A DNA stretch of 27,543 nt, from assembly GCA_900769075.1 (NCBI GenBank), contig CAAGFE010000001.1, positions 1-27,543 on the forward strand, read 5' to 3'. Below the pieces are notes generated by a model, which did no database searches, was not told where the DNA came from, and was given only the letters and a program-made list of their open reading frames with translations. The translations under genes and the position numbers were made by a program. Shown in pieces: positions 7,959-15,278 of the stretch (the first letter of the stretch is position 1; the number at the start of each line of letters is the position of its first letter). This DNA comes from Clostridia bacterium. GTDB taxonomy: Bacteria; Bacillota; Clostridia; Christensenellales; Aristaeellaceae.

Positions 7959-9191
7959 TCAGGCGTACAGGGGGAAATGCTTCATCAGCGCTTCAACCTC
8001 GGCCTTCACGGCGGGGACAGCAGCCTCGCCTTCCTTCACCACGCGGGCGATCCACTTGGCGATCATCGCCATGTGCTCCTCCTTCAATCCGCGGGAGGTG
8101 ATGGCGGGGGTGCCCACGCGCACGCCGCTGGTCACGAAGGGCGAGCGCTTCTCATTGGGCACGGTGTTCTTGTTGACGGTGATGTTGGCCTCCTCCAGCA
8201 GCTTCTCCAGGAGCTTGCCGGTCATTTCGGTATCGGAGAAATCCAGGAGGAGCAGATGATTGTCCGTGCCGTCCGACACCATGCGGATACCCTCGGCGCG
8301 GAAGGCATTCTCCAGCGCCTTGGCGTTGAGGATGATCTGGTGCTGATACGCCTTGAATTCATCCGTCAGCGCTTCCCCGAAGCACACGGCCTTCGCGGCG
8401 ATGATGTGCATCAGCGGGCCGCCCTGGGTGCCGGGGAAGATGGCTTTGTCGATTGCCTTGCCCCAGGCCTCCTTGCACATGATCATGCCGCCGCGGGGGC
8501 CGCGGAGGGTCTTGTGGGTGGTGGTAGTGACAAAATCAGCATAGGGCACGGGGGACGGATGCTCCCCTGCCGCCACCAGGCCGGCGATGTGGGCGATATC
8601 GACCATCAGCAGCGCCCCGACCTCATCGCAGATGGCCCGCAGCCTGGGGAAATCAATCGTGCGGGGATAGGCGGACGCACCGGCAACGATCATCTTCGGC
8701 TGGCATTCCTTCGCCTTGGCCAGCACATCGTCATAATCGATATAGCCCTGGGCATTCACGCCGTAGGACACAAACCGGAAATACTTGCCGGACATATTGA
8801 CCGGGCTGCCGTGGGTCAGGTGGCCGCCGTTGTCCAGGGCCATGCCCATCACGGTATCGCCGGGATTCAACGCGGCGAAGTACACCGCCATGTTGGCCTG
8901 CGCGCCGGAATGGGGCTGCACATTGACGTACTCGCAGCCGAAGAGCTGCTTGGCGCGGTCCCGGGCGAGGTCCTCCACCACATCGACGCATTCGCAGCCG
9001 CCGTAGTACCGCTTGGCCGGATAGCCCTCGGCGTACTTGTTGGTCAGGCAGGAGCCCATGGCCGCCATCACTGCCGGGGACACGAAGTTTTCGCTGGCGA
9101 TCAGCTCAATATGGGTACGCTGGCGTTCCAGCTCCGCCTCGATGGCGGCGGCAACGGCAGGATCGGCCTGACGGATCACATTCAGTTCCAT
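7959..9191 (-). CDS. glyA: Serine hydroxymethyltransferase
   Basis: GlyA interconverts serine and glycine using pyridoxal phosphate and tetrahydrofolate, feeding one-carbon units to purine, thymidylate and methionine synthesis in the cytoplasm. The product is 410 residues, the normal bacterial length. The N-terminus has IELIASENFVS (about 22-32) and NKYAEGYPAKRYYGG. The PLP lysine is Lys227 in TTTHKTLRGPRGG. The start at 9191 has an AAGGAGG site in front, and a promoter with a perfect TATAAT lies just upstream. The longer in-frame extension to 9416 is rejected, since it runs through this promoter and the SRP RNA. A strong terminator follows, so it is monocistronic. Confidence 0.97.
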   Translation of the reverse strand: MELNVIRQADPAVAAAIEAELERQRTHIELIASENFVSPAVMAAMGSCLTNKYAEGYPAKRYYGGCECVDVVEDLARDRAKQLFGCEYVNVQPHSGAQANMAVYFAALNPGDTVMGMALDNGGHLTHGSPVNMSGKYFRFVSYGVNAQGYIDYDDVLAKAKECQPKMIVAGASAYPRTIDFPRLRAICDEVGALLMVDIAHIAGLVAAGEHPSPVPYADFVTTTTHKTLRGPRGGMIMCKEAWGKAIDKAIFPGTQGGPLMHIIAAKAVCFGEALTDEFKAYQHQIILNAKALENAFRAEGIRMVSDGTDNHLLLLDFSDTEMTGKLLEKLLEEANITVNKNTVPNEKRSPFVTSGVRVGTPAITSRGLKEEHMAMIAKWIARVVKEGEAAVPAVKAEVEALMKHFPLYA

Positions 9192-9224
9192 GAGGAATGC
9201 CTCCTTTTGTTCTGATACGCTTCT

Positions 9225-9252
9225 ATTATAATTCATCCGCCGGATTTCGCAA
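9225..9252 (-). promoter_or_regulatory. Promoter of glyA
   Basis: On the minus strand TTGCGA (9247-9252) and TATAAT (9225-9230) are 16 bases apart, about 34 bases before the glyA ATG. It lies downstream of the SRP RNA T-run, so glyA has its own start. No purine or glycine riboswitch fold is visible in this short leader. Confidence 0.8.
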
Positions 9253-9287
9253 GATGCGGTACACCAAAAGAGCAATCCGCAAAAAAA

Positions 9288-9412
9288 TACCGTACGCTCA
9301 GAATGGGCAGCCCCGCAGCACATCCATCGAATGCTTAATGCTGCTACCTTCCGGTCCTGACATGGTTCACACAGAAGGATCGCACGGGACCCAATCGTCA
9401 TTGCAATACGGC
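9288..9412 (-). ncRNA. ffs: Small signal recognition particle RNA (4.5S type)
   Basis: This is the RNA scaffold of the bacterial SRP, which binds Ffh and targets membrane proteins. The conserved apical part is read on the minus strand at 9340-9361: GTCAGGACCGGAAGGTAGCA followed by GC, with the GGAA tetraloop and the asymmetric AGCA loop. The flanks pair (GGGTCCCG with CGGGGCTGCCC), giving a single hairpin rod. A weak extra pairing, GCCGTA with TACGGT, may close the ends. A promoter lies upstream, and seven T residues (9281-9287) follow the 3' end. The core is about 90 bases and no Alu domain is seen. The exact ends are inferred. Confidence 0.9.
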
Positions 9413-9418
9413 TCAATC

Positions 9419-9447
9419 AGTATACCGCATCCGCAGAAAAAAATCAA
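9419..9447 (-). promoter_or_regulatory. Promoter of the SRP RNA gene
   Basis: On the minus strand TTGATT (9442-9447) and TATACT (9419-9424) are 17 bases apart. The predicted start is near 9412, which matches the outer pairing of the SRP RNA. Confidence 0.78.
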
Positions 9448-9519
9448 GGGGTTTCTCCCCTCTCCCGAGAAAAAGGCACATTCTGCCATATTTTTCCTTT
9501 ATAAATCAAAGCAGTTTTC

Positions 9520-9533
9520 CTTGAACCTCAAAC
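9520..9533 (+). promoter_or_regulatory. Candidate FabT-like operator, copy 1 (upstream of -35)
   Basis: CTTGAACCTCAAAC carries the inverted repeat TTGA-ACC-TCAA and shares TTGAnnnTCAAACAA with copy 2 at 9615-9629. It lies 9 bases before the -35 box of the fabT-like gene. It resembles the TTTGAnnnTCAAA-type sites of streptococcal FabT. Binding is inferred. Confidence 0.5.
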
Positions 9534-9541
9534 AATTTCCC

Positions 9542-9571
9542 TTGACTTTCTCCCTCCCCCCATGCTATGCT
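9542..9571 (+). promoter_or_regulatory. Promoter of the fabT-like/degV operon
   Basis: TTGACT (9542-9547) and TATGCT (9566-9571) are 18 bases apart, about 70 bases before the regulator start. The spacer is slightly long, and a second weak -10 (TATCCC) follows directly. Confidence 0.65.
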
Positions 9572-9613
9572 ATCCCAGCATCCGCAAAAGATGCGTTTGA
9601 TTTTGCCCTTTGA

Positions 9614-9627
9614 TTTGATCTTCAAAC
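9614..9627 (+). promoter_or_regulatory. Candidate FabT-like operator, copy 2 (in the leader)
   Basis: TTTGATCTTCAAAC is an imperfect palindrome (TTTGA-TCT-TCAAA). It sits between the likely transcription start and the ribosome site (AGAGG near 9631), where a bound repressor would block transcription. It repeats the core of the site at 9520-9533, 94 bases away. Function is inferred from position and resemblance. Confidence 0.55.
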
Positions 9628-9641
9628 AAAAGAGGTACGCC

Positions 9642-10091
9642 ATGAATCAGAACGAAAGCATGATCGACCGCGTGCTGGTGCACTTGTTCAACGACCTGCT
9701 GCGCATTGAGGAAAGGACGCTGCAAAAGCAGATCGGCGACCTTTCCATGCGGGAGGTGCACATCATCGAGGCGGTGTGCGCGGCCCAGGCAGAGGACAAC
9801 ACGATGACCGTCCTGGCAGCGATGCTGCGCATCACCGTCGGCTCGCTGACCGTGGCCATCAAAACGCTGGAACGCAAGGGCTACGTCCTTCGCCAGCGGT
9901 CGGAGCTGGACAGGCGCCGCGTCCACGTCCTTCCCCTGCCCCCGGCGCTGGAGGTGGAAAGACATCACCGCGCCTTCCATCAGCGCATGGTCGAGGCGGT
10001 TACCACCGCCGTGCCGCCCGAGGAGCTGGATGTGCTCATCAAGAGCCTCCACGCGATCTACGACTACTTCTACGACCAGGAGGAAGCCTGA
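9642..10091 (+). CDS. MarR-family repressor, FabT-like (fatty acid synthesis regulator)
   Basis: A 149-residue winged-helix repressor. It is close to streptococcal FabT, which represses fatty acid synthesis genes when long-chain acyl-ACP is bound. As I recall that family, the shared features are an N-terminal helix FNDLLRIEERTL, LSMREVHIIEAV (about 34-45), then VGSLTVAIKTLERKGYVLRQ (about 66-85) and RSELDRRRVHVLPL as the recognition helix and wing. The C-terminal helix HRAFHQRMVEAVTTAVPPEE follows. The start at 9642 has AGAGG 7 bases upstream. Its stop touches the start of the DegV gene, so the two are translationally coupled. Two similar palindromes flank its promoter, which suggests autoregulation. 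FabT genes usually lie within a fab operon; here no fab gene is in view. Confidence 0.85.
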   Translation: MNQNESMIDRVLVHLFNDLLRIEERTLQKQIGDLSMREVHIIEAVCAAQAEDNTMTVLAAMLRITVGSLTVAIKTLERKGYVLRQRSELDRRRVHVLPLPPALEVERHHRAFHQRMVEAVTTAVPPEELDVLIKSLHAIYDYFYDQEEA

Positions 10092-10940
10092 ATGATTCGA
10101 ATCATCACCGACGCGATGTCCGACATGACCCGTGAGGACGCTTACGCGATGAATATCACCCTCGTTTCCCAGCCCCTGCGCTTCGGCGTGGATGAGTTCC
10201 TGGATGCGGGCATAACCCAGGAGCGGGCCGAATTCTTCGCCCGCCTGCGCGTGGCGACCGAGCTGCCCCACACCTCCATGGTGCCCATGGCCTTCTGGCT
10301 GGAGGCGTTCAACAGCAGACTGCGCAGCCCCGAGGATGAGGTGCTGTGCATCACCGGTTCCTCCAGGCTGTCCGGCGGGCATCACACCGCCCAAATGGCC
10401 CGCGAGGAATGCACCGCCCCCGACCGCGTGCGCGTGGTGGACTCCCTGACCGCCACCTGCGGCGAGATGATGCTGGTGGAGGAAGCCGTCCGCCGCCGGG
10501 ATGACGGCGACACCATCGAGCAAATCATCGCGCACCTGGAAGCCCTCAAGCAGCGTCAGATCACCATCGGCCTGGCGGATGACCTGAAGTACCTGATCAT
10601 GGGCGGACGGCTGAATCCGCTGGTCGGCAAGGTGGGCGGCGCGCTGAACATCAAGCCCACCCTGACCATCCGGGGCGGCCTGGTCGAGAAGGAAGGCATC
10701 GTCCGCGGTATGAAAAAGGGATATGCCTGGTACATCGAGCAGCTGAAGAAGTTTCCGCCGGATCCCGGCATTCCCCTGTACATCGGCGGCGCGGACTGTG
10801 AGGAAACCGTGGCGCTCCTGCGCGCCATGGTGGAGGAAGCCGGCATTCAGACGGTCATCCGCCCCATGGGCATCGGCTGCCTGATCGGCACCCACGTCGG
10901 CCCCGGCCTGACCCTGATGAGCTGGGCCAGGCAAGCATAA
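10092..10940 (+). CDS. DegV family protein, FakB-type fatty-acid-binding protein
   Basis: DegV/FakB proteins hold a single fatty acid and present it to the kinase FakA, which makes acyl-phosphate for phospholipid synthesis. The 282-residue protein has the family length. The fatty-acid carboxylate site is visible: T61-S62 in HTSMVP, then GSSRLSGGHHTA (89-100), and His268 in HVGPG near the C-terminus. Residues LMGGRLNPL and NIKPTLTIRGGLV are typical of the second domain. The ATG follows the regulator stop without a gap. No fakA (dihydroxyacetone-kinase-like) gene is in the window, so the partner must be elsewhere. Pairing with a FabT-like repressor supports a role in fatty-acid uptake or recycling. 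Confidence 0.92.
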   Translation: MIRIITDAMSDMTREDAYAMNITLVSQPLRFGVDEFLDAGITQERAEFFARLRVATELPHTSMVPMAFWLEAFNSRLRSPEDEVLCITGSSRLSGGHHTAQMAREECTAPDRVRVVDSLTATCGEMMLVEEAVRRRDDGDTIEQIIAHLEALKQRQITIGLADDLKYLIMGGRLNPLVGKVGGALNIKPTLTIRGGLVEKEGIVRGMKKGYAWYIEQLKKFPPDPGIPLYIGGADCEETVALLRAMVEEAGIQTVIRPMGIGCLIGTHVGPGLTLMSWARQA

Positions 10941-10948
10941 GCATCCCT

Positions 10949-10977
10949 GCGGCGCATTTCCGGGCGAAGTGCGCCGC
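10949..10977 (+). terminator. Hairpin after degV, possible weak terminator
   Basis: GCGGCGCA (10949-10956) pairs perfectly with TGCGCCGC (10970-10977) eight bases after the degV stop. The following run is poor (CCGCTTGCTTTT), so termination may be partial. The T-rich part also forms the -35 box of the next promoter. Confidence 0.5.
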
Positions 10978-10981
10978 CCGC

Positions 10982-11010
10982 TTGCTTTTGGCGGCGGCTT
11001 GCAGTACAAT
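10982..11010 (+). promoter_or_regulatory. Promoter of the rlmA-like operon
   Basis: TTGCTT (10982-10987) and TACAAT (11005-11010) are 17 bases apart, 36 bases before the start of the methyltransferase gene. Confidence 0.7.
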
Positions 11011-11046
11011 GAGGGCAGCGATTTCATTCACAGCAAAGGAGTCCAT

Positions 11047-11892
11047 ATGCAATCCAAACGCGACAAGCTCTTCCTGGCTGCCGAACAGCTCGGCTGCCTC
11101 ACCTGCCCCGTTTGCGGCGGGGCGCTCCTGCGCACGGGTGATGATTTCGCCTGCGAAAGCCACCATCGGGTGAACGTCAACCGCAAGGGCTGCCTAAATG
11201 TGCTCAGCAGCCGGGTGGATTCCTGCTACGATGCGGATTTGTTCGCCGCCCGCCGCCGGGTGTTTGACGCGGGCTTCTACGACGCGGTGGTGCAGGCCAT
11301 CGAAGCGATGCTGCCGGAGGATACGCCCCGCATCCTGGATGCAGGCTGCGGCGACGGGTGGTATCTGAATGCGCTCCTGAGCCGCCACGAGGGCTGGTGC
11401 GGTGCGGGCCTGGACATCAGCCGGGACGCGATCCTTCAGGCCACAAATCACCCCTGCACGGCGCTGTGGGTGGTGGGCGACCTGCGGCGTTTGCCCTTCG
11501 CGGACGGCGGCTTCACCGCCGTGCTGGATGTGCTGACCCCCGCGAATTACGACGAATTCCGGCGGGTGCTCGCACCGGACGGGCTGCTCATCAAGGTGTA
11601 CCCCGGCAGCGCATACCTGCGGGAGCTGCGCGCCGCCCGGCGTCTGCCGCCCTACGAGGAAGGCCAGGTGGACGCATATTTACGGGAAAAAGCCGCCATC
11701 GTGGCGGAAACGCGGGTGACCGTGACCCATGCGGTATCCGATGCGCTCTGGCGGGATTTCGTGTGGATGACCCCGCTGATGCAGGATTTATCGACGGACG
11801 AAAAGGATGCCATTGCCGCCAAGAACACCGGATATGTTACGATTGATTTGCATGTGACTGCATGCAGAACGGAGGATCATCATGCCCGATAA
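11047..11892 (+). CDS. RlmA-like 23S rRNA (guanine-N1)-methyltransferase
   Basis: A 281-residue SAM-dependent methyltransferase like RlmA, which methylates N1 of a guanine (G745 or G748) in helix 35 of 23S rRNA; the G748 form (TlrB) changes tylosin sensitivity. The N-terminal zinc finger is seen as Cys20, Cys23, Cys36 and His40 (CPVCGG ... CESHH), followed by VNVNRKGCLNVL, a typical RlmA string. The SAM motif is ILDAGCGDGWYL (about 96-107), with LDIS and LRRLPFADGGF further on. The start at 11047 has AAAGGAG 8 bases upstream. The gene overlaps the next one by 11 bases. Which guanine it modifies cannot be told from sequence alone. Confidence 0.88.
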   Translation: MQSKRDKLFLAAEQLGCLTCPVCGGALLRTGDDFACESHHRVNVNRKGCLNVLSSRVDSCYDADLFAARRRVFDAGFYDAVVQAIEAMLPEDTPRILDAGCGDGWYLNALLSRHEGWCGAGLDISRDAILQATNHPCTALWVVGDLRRLPFADGGFTAVLDVLTPANYDEFRRVLAPDGLLIKVYPGSAYLRELRAARRLPPYEEGQVDAYLREKAAIVAETRVTVTHAVSDALWRDFVWMTPLMQDLSTDEKDAIAAKNTGYVTIDLHVTACRTEDHHAR

Positions 11893-12424
11893 GCCCGTGA
11901 AGCCCCTGCGGTTGCTGCCTGCCCCAGGCACTTATGTCCTCGGCTGGCTCTTCATCCTTCTGTCCGCAGCGCTCACCGTCATGGCGCTGGCAGCGCACAG
12001 CGGTCTGATGATTCTCTTTTCCTGTTGCTCTGCCGCATCCGCGCTGTTGCTGCTGTTTCTCACCGGGTATCCGCGCGTCATAGCCACCGCAGAGGGGTTC
12101 TTCCTCCAGCAGGACAGAAAACACCCGACGGTTGGGATGAAATGGGACGAGTTCCAGTGCGTCTATATCCTCCGTGCCGGGCTGACCAGCGAGTGTGCCG
12201 GTCTGCTCTTTGCCGCCCGTCCGCTGACGAAGCAGGAGCAATTCGGTGCGGCAAAGGCCTGCCAGCAGGGCACTGTCCGACCGCCGCTGGCGCACGGCGG
12301 ACATGTGTGGATCGGCACCAAGGGGATCAACCCCCGGCTGGAGCGTCTGTTTTCTGACACATTGCGCATCATGCCTGAAACCGAATGCGCCACGGTCAAC
12401 CGTCTGTTCACCAAGCTGATCTGA
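11882..12424 (+). CDS. Hypothetical membrane protein with two N-terminal helices
   Basis: I do not recognise the family. The 180-residue product has two hydrophobic segments, about 17-39 (VLGWLFILLSAALTVMALAA) and 42-62 (LMILFSCCSAASALLLLFLT), then a soluble domain of about 115 residues. That part (TAEGFFLQQ ... KWDEFQCVYILRA) resembles the layout of bacterial PH-like (YcxB or bPH) domains following two helices, but this is only a shape argument. The start at 11882 has GGAGG 6 bases before it and overlaps the rlmA-like gene by 11 bases, so it is co-transcribed and probably coupled. The 54-residue gene follows 16 bases later. Confidence 0.75.
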   Translation: MPDKPVKPLRLLPAPGTYVLGWLFILLSAALTVMALAAHSGLMILFSCCSAASALLLLFLTGYPRVIATAEGFFLQQDRKHPTVGMKWDEFQCVYILRAGLTSECAGLLFAARPLTKQEQFGAAKACQQGTVRPPLAHGGHVWIGTKGINPRLERLFSDTLRIMPETECATVNRLFTKLI

Positions 12425-12440
12425 CGCCATGGAGGCTTCG

Positions 12441-12605
12441 ATGAAAAAGCTGATTCCCCTGATAAAGCAATCCAAGGCCGCGAAAAGGGCCCACGCTGCC
12501 GCCCAGCGGGGTTCCTGGGAGGGCGTGAAGCCGGTCACCCGAATCGCGGAGAACCGGAAAAAGTACTCCCGCAAGCGCCTCTCCAAACCCGGCGCTGACG
12601 AATAA
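12441..12605 (+). CDS. Small basic protein, 54 residues, unknown function
   Basis: A short gene with GGAGG 5 bases before its ATG, placed 16 bases behind the previous gene and 14 bases before a terminator, so context strongly supports expression. The product begins MKKLIPLIKQSKAAKRAHAA, has RGSWEGVKPVTRIAENRKKY in the middle and ends RKRLSKPGADE. It is rich in Lys and Arg, with no membrane helix or cysteine. The PVTRxxxNxKxYxRK pattern seems familiar from small uncharacterised proteins of other bacteria, but I cannot name a family. RNA or ribosome binding is a guess, from its charge and its rRNA methyltransferase neighbour. Confidence 0.75.
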   Translation: MKKLIPLIKQSKAAKRAHAAAQRGSWEGVKPVTRIAENRKKYSRKRLSKPGADE

Positions 12606-12619
12606 AGCAGTACCAAAAT

Positions 12620-12650
12620 CGCCTCCGTATGCGGTCATACGGAGGCGTTT
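12620..12650. terminator. Bidirectional terminator between the rlmA operon and the GNAT gene
   Basis: A perfect 12-base stem, CGCCTCCGTATG (12620-12631) with CATACGGAGGCG (12636-12647) around a 4-base loop. TTT follows on the plus strand and ATTTT on the minus strand. It separates two converging operons. Confidence 0.88.
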
Positions 12651-12666
12651 CCTGTTGATGGGCACA

Positions 12667-13176
12667 TCAATTTTCAAAGAAGAACACATCCGCCAGGGTG
12701 CCATCCTCGTAGTTGACTTCCTCATTCGGATAGCTTTTCACCAGGCGGAACCGTCCCCCGGTGTATTCGTCAATCACCCTGCTCCAGAAGCAGACCGAGG
12801 CCAGGTTGTGGGGATGGCACTTCAGCTGCCAGCGGCCGTGATGCCTGTCCAGCACCTGGAACACCGCGCTCCTGCCGCAGCCGTTTCGGCGGTACTTATG
12901 CAGGATGAAGAACTCGGACAGGCAGAAATCCGTCGTATCCTCGGGGACCTCCGGGTAATCGCTGATGAGCACGAAGCCTGCCAGCTTGCCGTCCACCCTG
13001 ATGAAGTAGGGATAGCGGCGCGCCTCGGTGAGGTAGGCATCGGTCCATTCATAATGGTAGAGGCCGTCCTCCCCCAGGTCGGTTTTCTCCCATTGGGAAA
13101 ACCCGTACAGGTACTTCTCCAGCAGGTTGTTCAGCACATCCTTCCTGGCGGCGGTGACTTCGATCAGCTCGACCAT
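12667..13176 (-). CDS. GNAT family N-acetyltransferase
   Basis: A 169-residue member of the Gcn5-related acetyltransferases, which move an acetyl group from acetyl-CoA to an amine. The acetyl-CoA loop is visible as KYRRNGCGRSAVFQVL (about 93-108), preceded by the beta strand CLSEFFIL. FVLISDYPE (about 68-76) fits the central sheet. The substrate is not predictable. The start at 13176 has AGAGGGA upstream. It is the last gene of a likely operon with the esterase and the M42 peptidase, 64 bases behind the esterase stop, and ends at a bidirectional terminator. Confidence 0.85.
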   Translation of the reverse strand: MVELIEVTAARKDVLNNLLEKYLYGFSQWEKTDLGEDGLYHYEWTDAYLTEARRYPYFIRVDGKLAGFVLISDYPEVPEDTTDFCLSEFFILHKYRRNGCGRSAVFQVLDRHHGRWQLKCHPHNLASVCFWSRVIDEYTGGRFRLVKSYPNEEVNYEDGTLADVFFFEN

Positions 13177-13240
13177 CGCGATTTCCCTCTTCGCTCACGT
13201 TTCTTTCTTCCCCATCGGGCGATCGGGCGCAGGGAAGCAG

Positions 13241-14113
13241 TTATTCATCCGCCGCCCCGCCAAAGATGTTCCGGGCAAAATTGTACAGGCCGTGCTTCCA
13301 GACGGTGAAATCATGCCCTCCGCGGGTGACGTAGAAGGTGTTCGCCGTCCCGTTCCGGGTCAGGGTATCGGCATAGGTTTGCGGCCAGGCGCCCACCACG
13401 CCATCGCTCGTGCCCGCATTGATGAGAATGTAGGTATCCAGCCCGTCAGCCGCCCTGAAATCCTCCGGCTGGAACAGTCCCTTTTCCACATTGTAGGGCA
13501 GCACGCCCGGCGCAGGGCAGAACGCGCCCACATAGCCGAAGGTTTCCGGCATGGTCAGACCAATGTAGAGCGCCTCGCGTCCGCCCATGGACAAGCCCGC
13601 AATCGCTGTGTTCTCCCGCCCCGGCGCGATGGAGAAATGCTCCGCCATGTAGGGCATCAGGTCATCCCGCAGGTCGTTGATGAAGTTGTCGAACGCCTCG
13701 AAATGGCTGGGCTGGTACATGTCGGAAGCATTCGCCTTGTCATTGGCCCGGGCGCGGATGTTGGGCATGACCACAATCATTTCCCGTGCTTCACCCTTGG
13801 CGATCAGGTTGCCCAGCACCCAGGTCGGGCGGCCCCCGGCCCATTCGTTCTCATCCCCGCCGATGCCGTGGAGCAGATACAGCACGGGGTACTGCTTCTC
13901 CTCGGAATAATCCGGCGGAAGGAGAATCATCACCTTGCGGGTTCGCCCGGTGGTTGCGGACAGATAGCTCCGCAGCAGCGTCCTGCCATAGGTGATTCCT
14001 TCGATCTTCGCGTCAAAGCCCTCGGGCGGATCCAGAATTTCCGTCTCGGTCTCCGCATATGCCGCGGACAGCATTAGCATCAGCAAAACCATCAGCCCCA
14101 GCAGCTTATTCAT
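13241..14113 (-). CDS. Secreted CE1-type esterase (alpha/beta hydrolase, esterase D family)
   Basis: A 290-residue secreted esterase of the carbohydrate esterase 1 / esterase D type; relatives remove feruloyl or acetyl groups from plant xylan, or hydrolyse simple esters. A signal peptide is visible at 1-20 (MNKLLGLMVLLMLMLSAAYA). The oxyanion region is LYLLHGIGGDENEW (78-91), the nucleophile is Ser175 in GLSMGG (173-178), a likely Asp is in GTSDG (234-238), and the His is His267 in RGGHDF. There is no carbohydrate-binding module. The start at 14113 has GAGGAAG in front. It lies 13 bases after the M42 peptidase stop. The real substrate is unknown; plant polymer use would suit a gut bacterium. 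Confidence 0.88.
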   Translation of the reverse strand: MNKLLGLMVLLMLMLSAAYAETETEILDPPEGFDAKIEGITYGRTLLRSYLSATTGRTRKVMILLPPDYSEEKQYPVLYLLHGIGGDENEWAGGRPTWVLGNLIAKGEAREMIVVMPNIRARANDKANASDMYQPSHFEAFDNFINDLRDDLMPYMAEHFSIAPGRENTAIAGLSMGGREALYIGLTMPETFGYVGAFCPAPGVLPYNVEKGLFQPEDFRAADGLDTYILINAGTSDGVVGAWPQTYADTLTRNGTANTFYVTRGGHDFTVWKHGLYNFARNIFGGAADE

Positions 14114-14126
14114 CGTTTTCTTCCTC

Positions 14127-15167
14127 TCAGATATTCAGGAATCCCTTGAGCACCAGCAGCGTGTTGTACACGCCGTCGATGTGACTGCGCTCGTAGCCGT
14201 GGCTGGCGTACACTCCCGCGCCGATCAGCCCGTGGCGGATGTCCACCCCGGAACGCAGGGTGGCTTCCACATCGGAACCGTAGAGGGGATACACATCCAC
14301 GGCGTAGTCCGCGCCCTCAGCCTTGGCGGCGGCGATGAGCCGGGTGGTCACGTCATAGCTGTACGGGCCGCCGGAGTCCTTCGCACAGATGGACACCTGG
14401 CGCTCGGTGCACTGCAGGCCGTCGCCCACGCAGCCCATGTCCACGCTGATGGCCTCGGTCACGCCCGCAGGCACGGACGCGCTGCCCCCATGCCCGACCT
14501 CCTCATACACGGTGATGTGGGCGTACACCCGGCGGGCGGGGGTGATGCTGTTGTCCGCCAGGTACTTCGCCAGGCCCAGCAGGATGCCCACGCTCAGCTT
14601 GTCATCCAGGAAGCGGCTCTTGAGGTAGCCGGATGCCGTGCGGCGGGTGCGGGGATCGAAACAGACGACGTCGCCCACCTCGATGCCCAGCTTGCGGGCT
14701 TCATCGGCGGACTTCACGTCCTCATCCAGCACGATTTCCATGGCTGCCCAGGTGCGGCTGGTGGAGGAATAATCACCGTTGACGTGGATGGAAGCGTTGC
14801 ACAGCTGGCAGGTGCCCTCGATGACCTTGGCGTCGCGGGTGTAAACGCGGACGTTCTCCGCCTCGGCGTTGTTGGGATTCATGCCGCCCAAGGGCGTCAC
14901 CCGGAGCCGCCCGTTCCCCTTGATCTGCGCAACCATCGCGCCCAGGGTATCGGCATGGGCTTCCAGGAAGAGCGCATCATCGGCATCCTCGCCGCCCAGA
15001 TCAACGAGCACGCCGCCCTTGACGGTGAGCTTCGCGTCAAAGCCGAGGCCCGCAAAGGCCTCCTGCACCCATTGGGCAGCCCCGGCGGTATAGCCGGAGG
15101 GCGAGTCAACGGCGAGCAGCGCTGCAGTCTGCTCCCAGGCATAATCAGCATACTTACGATCCATCAT
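14127..15167 (-). CDS. M42 family metallo-aminopeptidase
   Basis: A 346-residue M42 peptidase (FrvX/CelM/glutamyl aminopeptidase type), a two-metal cytoplasmic enzyme, usually a large tetrahedral assembly, that trims peptides from the N-terminus. Metal ligands and catalytic residues are visible: His71 and Asp73 in LEAHADTLG, the bridging Asp in FLDDKLSVGILLGL, the general-base Glu in YEEVGHGGSASV, an Asp in SVDMGC and the last His in HGYERSH near the C-terminus. I start at the first of two adjacent ATGs (15167), which has AAGGAG 8 bases before it. It is first in the operon with the esterase and the acetyltransferase. Confidence 0.93.
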   Translation of the reverse strand: MMDRKYADYAWEQTAALLAVDSPSGYTAGAAQWVQEAFAGLGFDAKLTVKGGVLVDLGGEDADDALFLEAHADTLGAMVAQIKGNGRLRVTPLGGMNPNNAEAENVRVYTRDAKVIEGTCQLCNASIHVNGDYSSTSRTWAAMEIVLDEDVKSADEARKLGIEVGDVVCFDPRTRRTASGYLKSRFLDDKLSVGILLGLAKYLADNSITPARRVYAHITVYEEVGHGGSASVPAGVTEAISVDMGCVGDGLQCTERQVSICAKDSGGPYSYDVTTRLIAAAKAEGADYAVDVYPLYGSDVEATLRSGVDIRHGLIGAGVYASHGYERSHIDGVYNTLLVLKGFLNI

Positions 15168-15196
15168 GGTGATATCTCCTTTGCGCGTTTTTTGTA

Positions 15197-15225
15197 AGGA
15201 TAGCACGTTTCACGGGGGAAGTCAA
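15197..15225 (-). promoter_or_regulatory. Promoter of the M42-esterase-GNAT operon
   Basis: On the minus strand TTGACT (15220-15225) and TATCCT (15197-15202) are 17 bases apart, 30 bases before the M42 start. Confidence 0.78.
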
Positions 15226-15278
15226 TGGGATGACCGTTCTCCCCACGTCCGCCGCGGAACCAGGGCAGGTGCACGGCA

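Noticed and set aside
9570..11027. Minus-strand open frame (485 codons) opposite fabT and degV
   Set aside because: It covers two well-supported genes and their promoter and resembles no protein.
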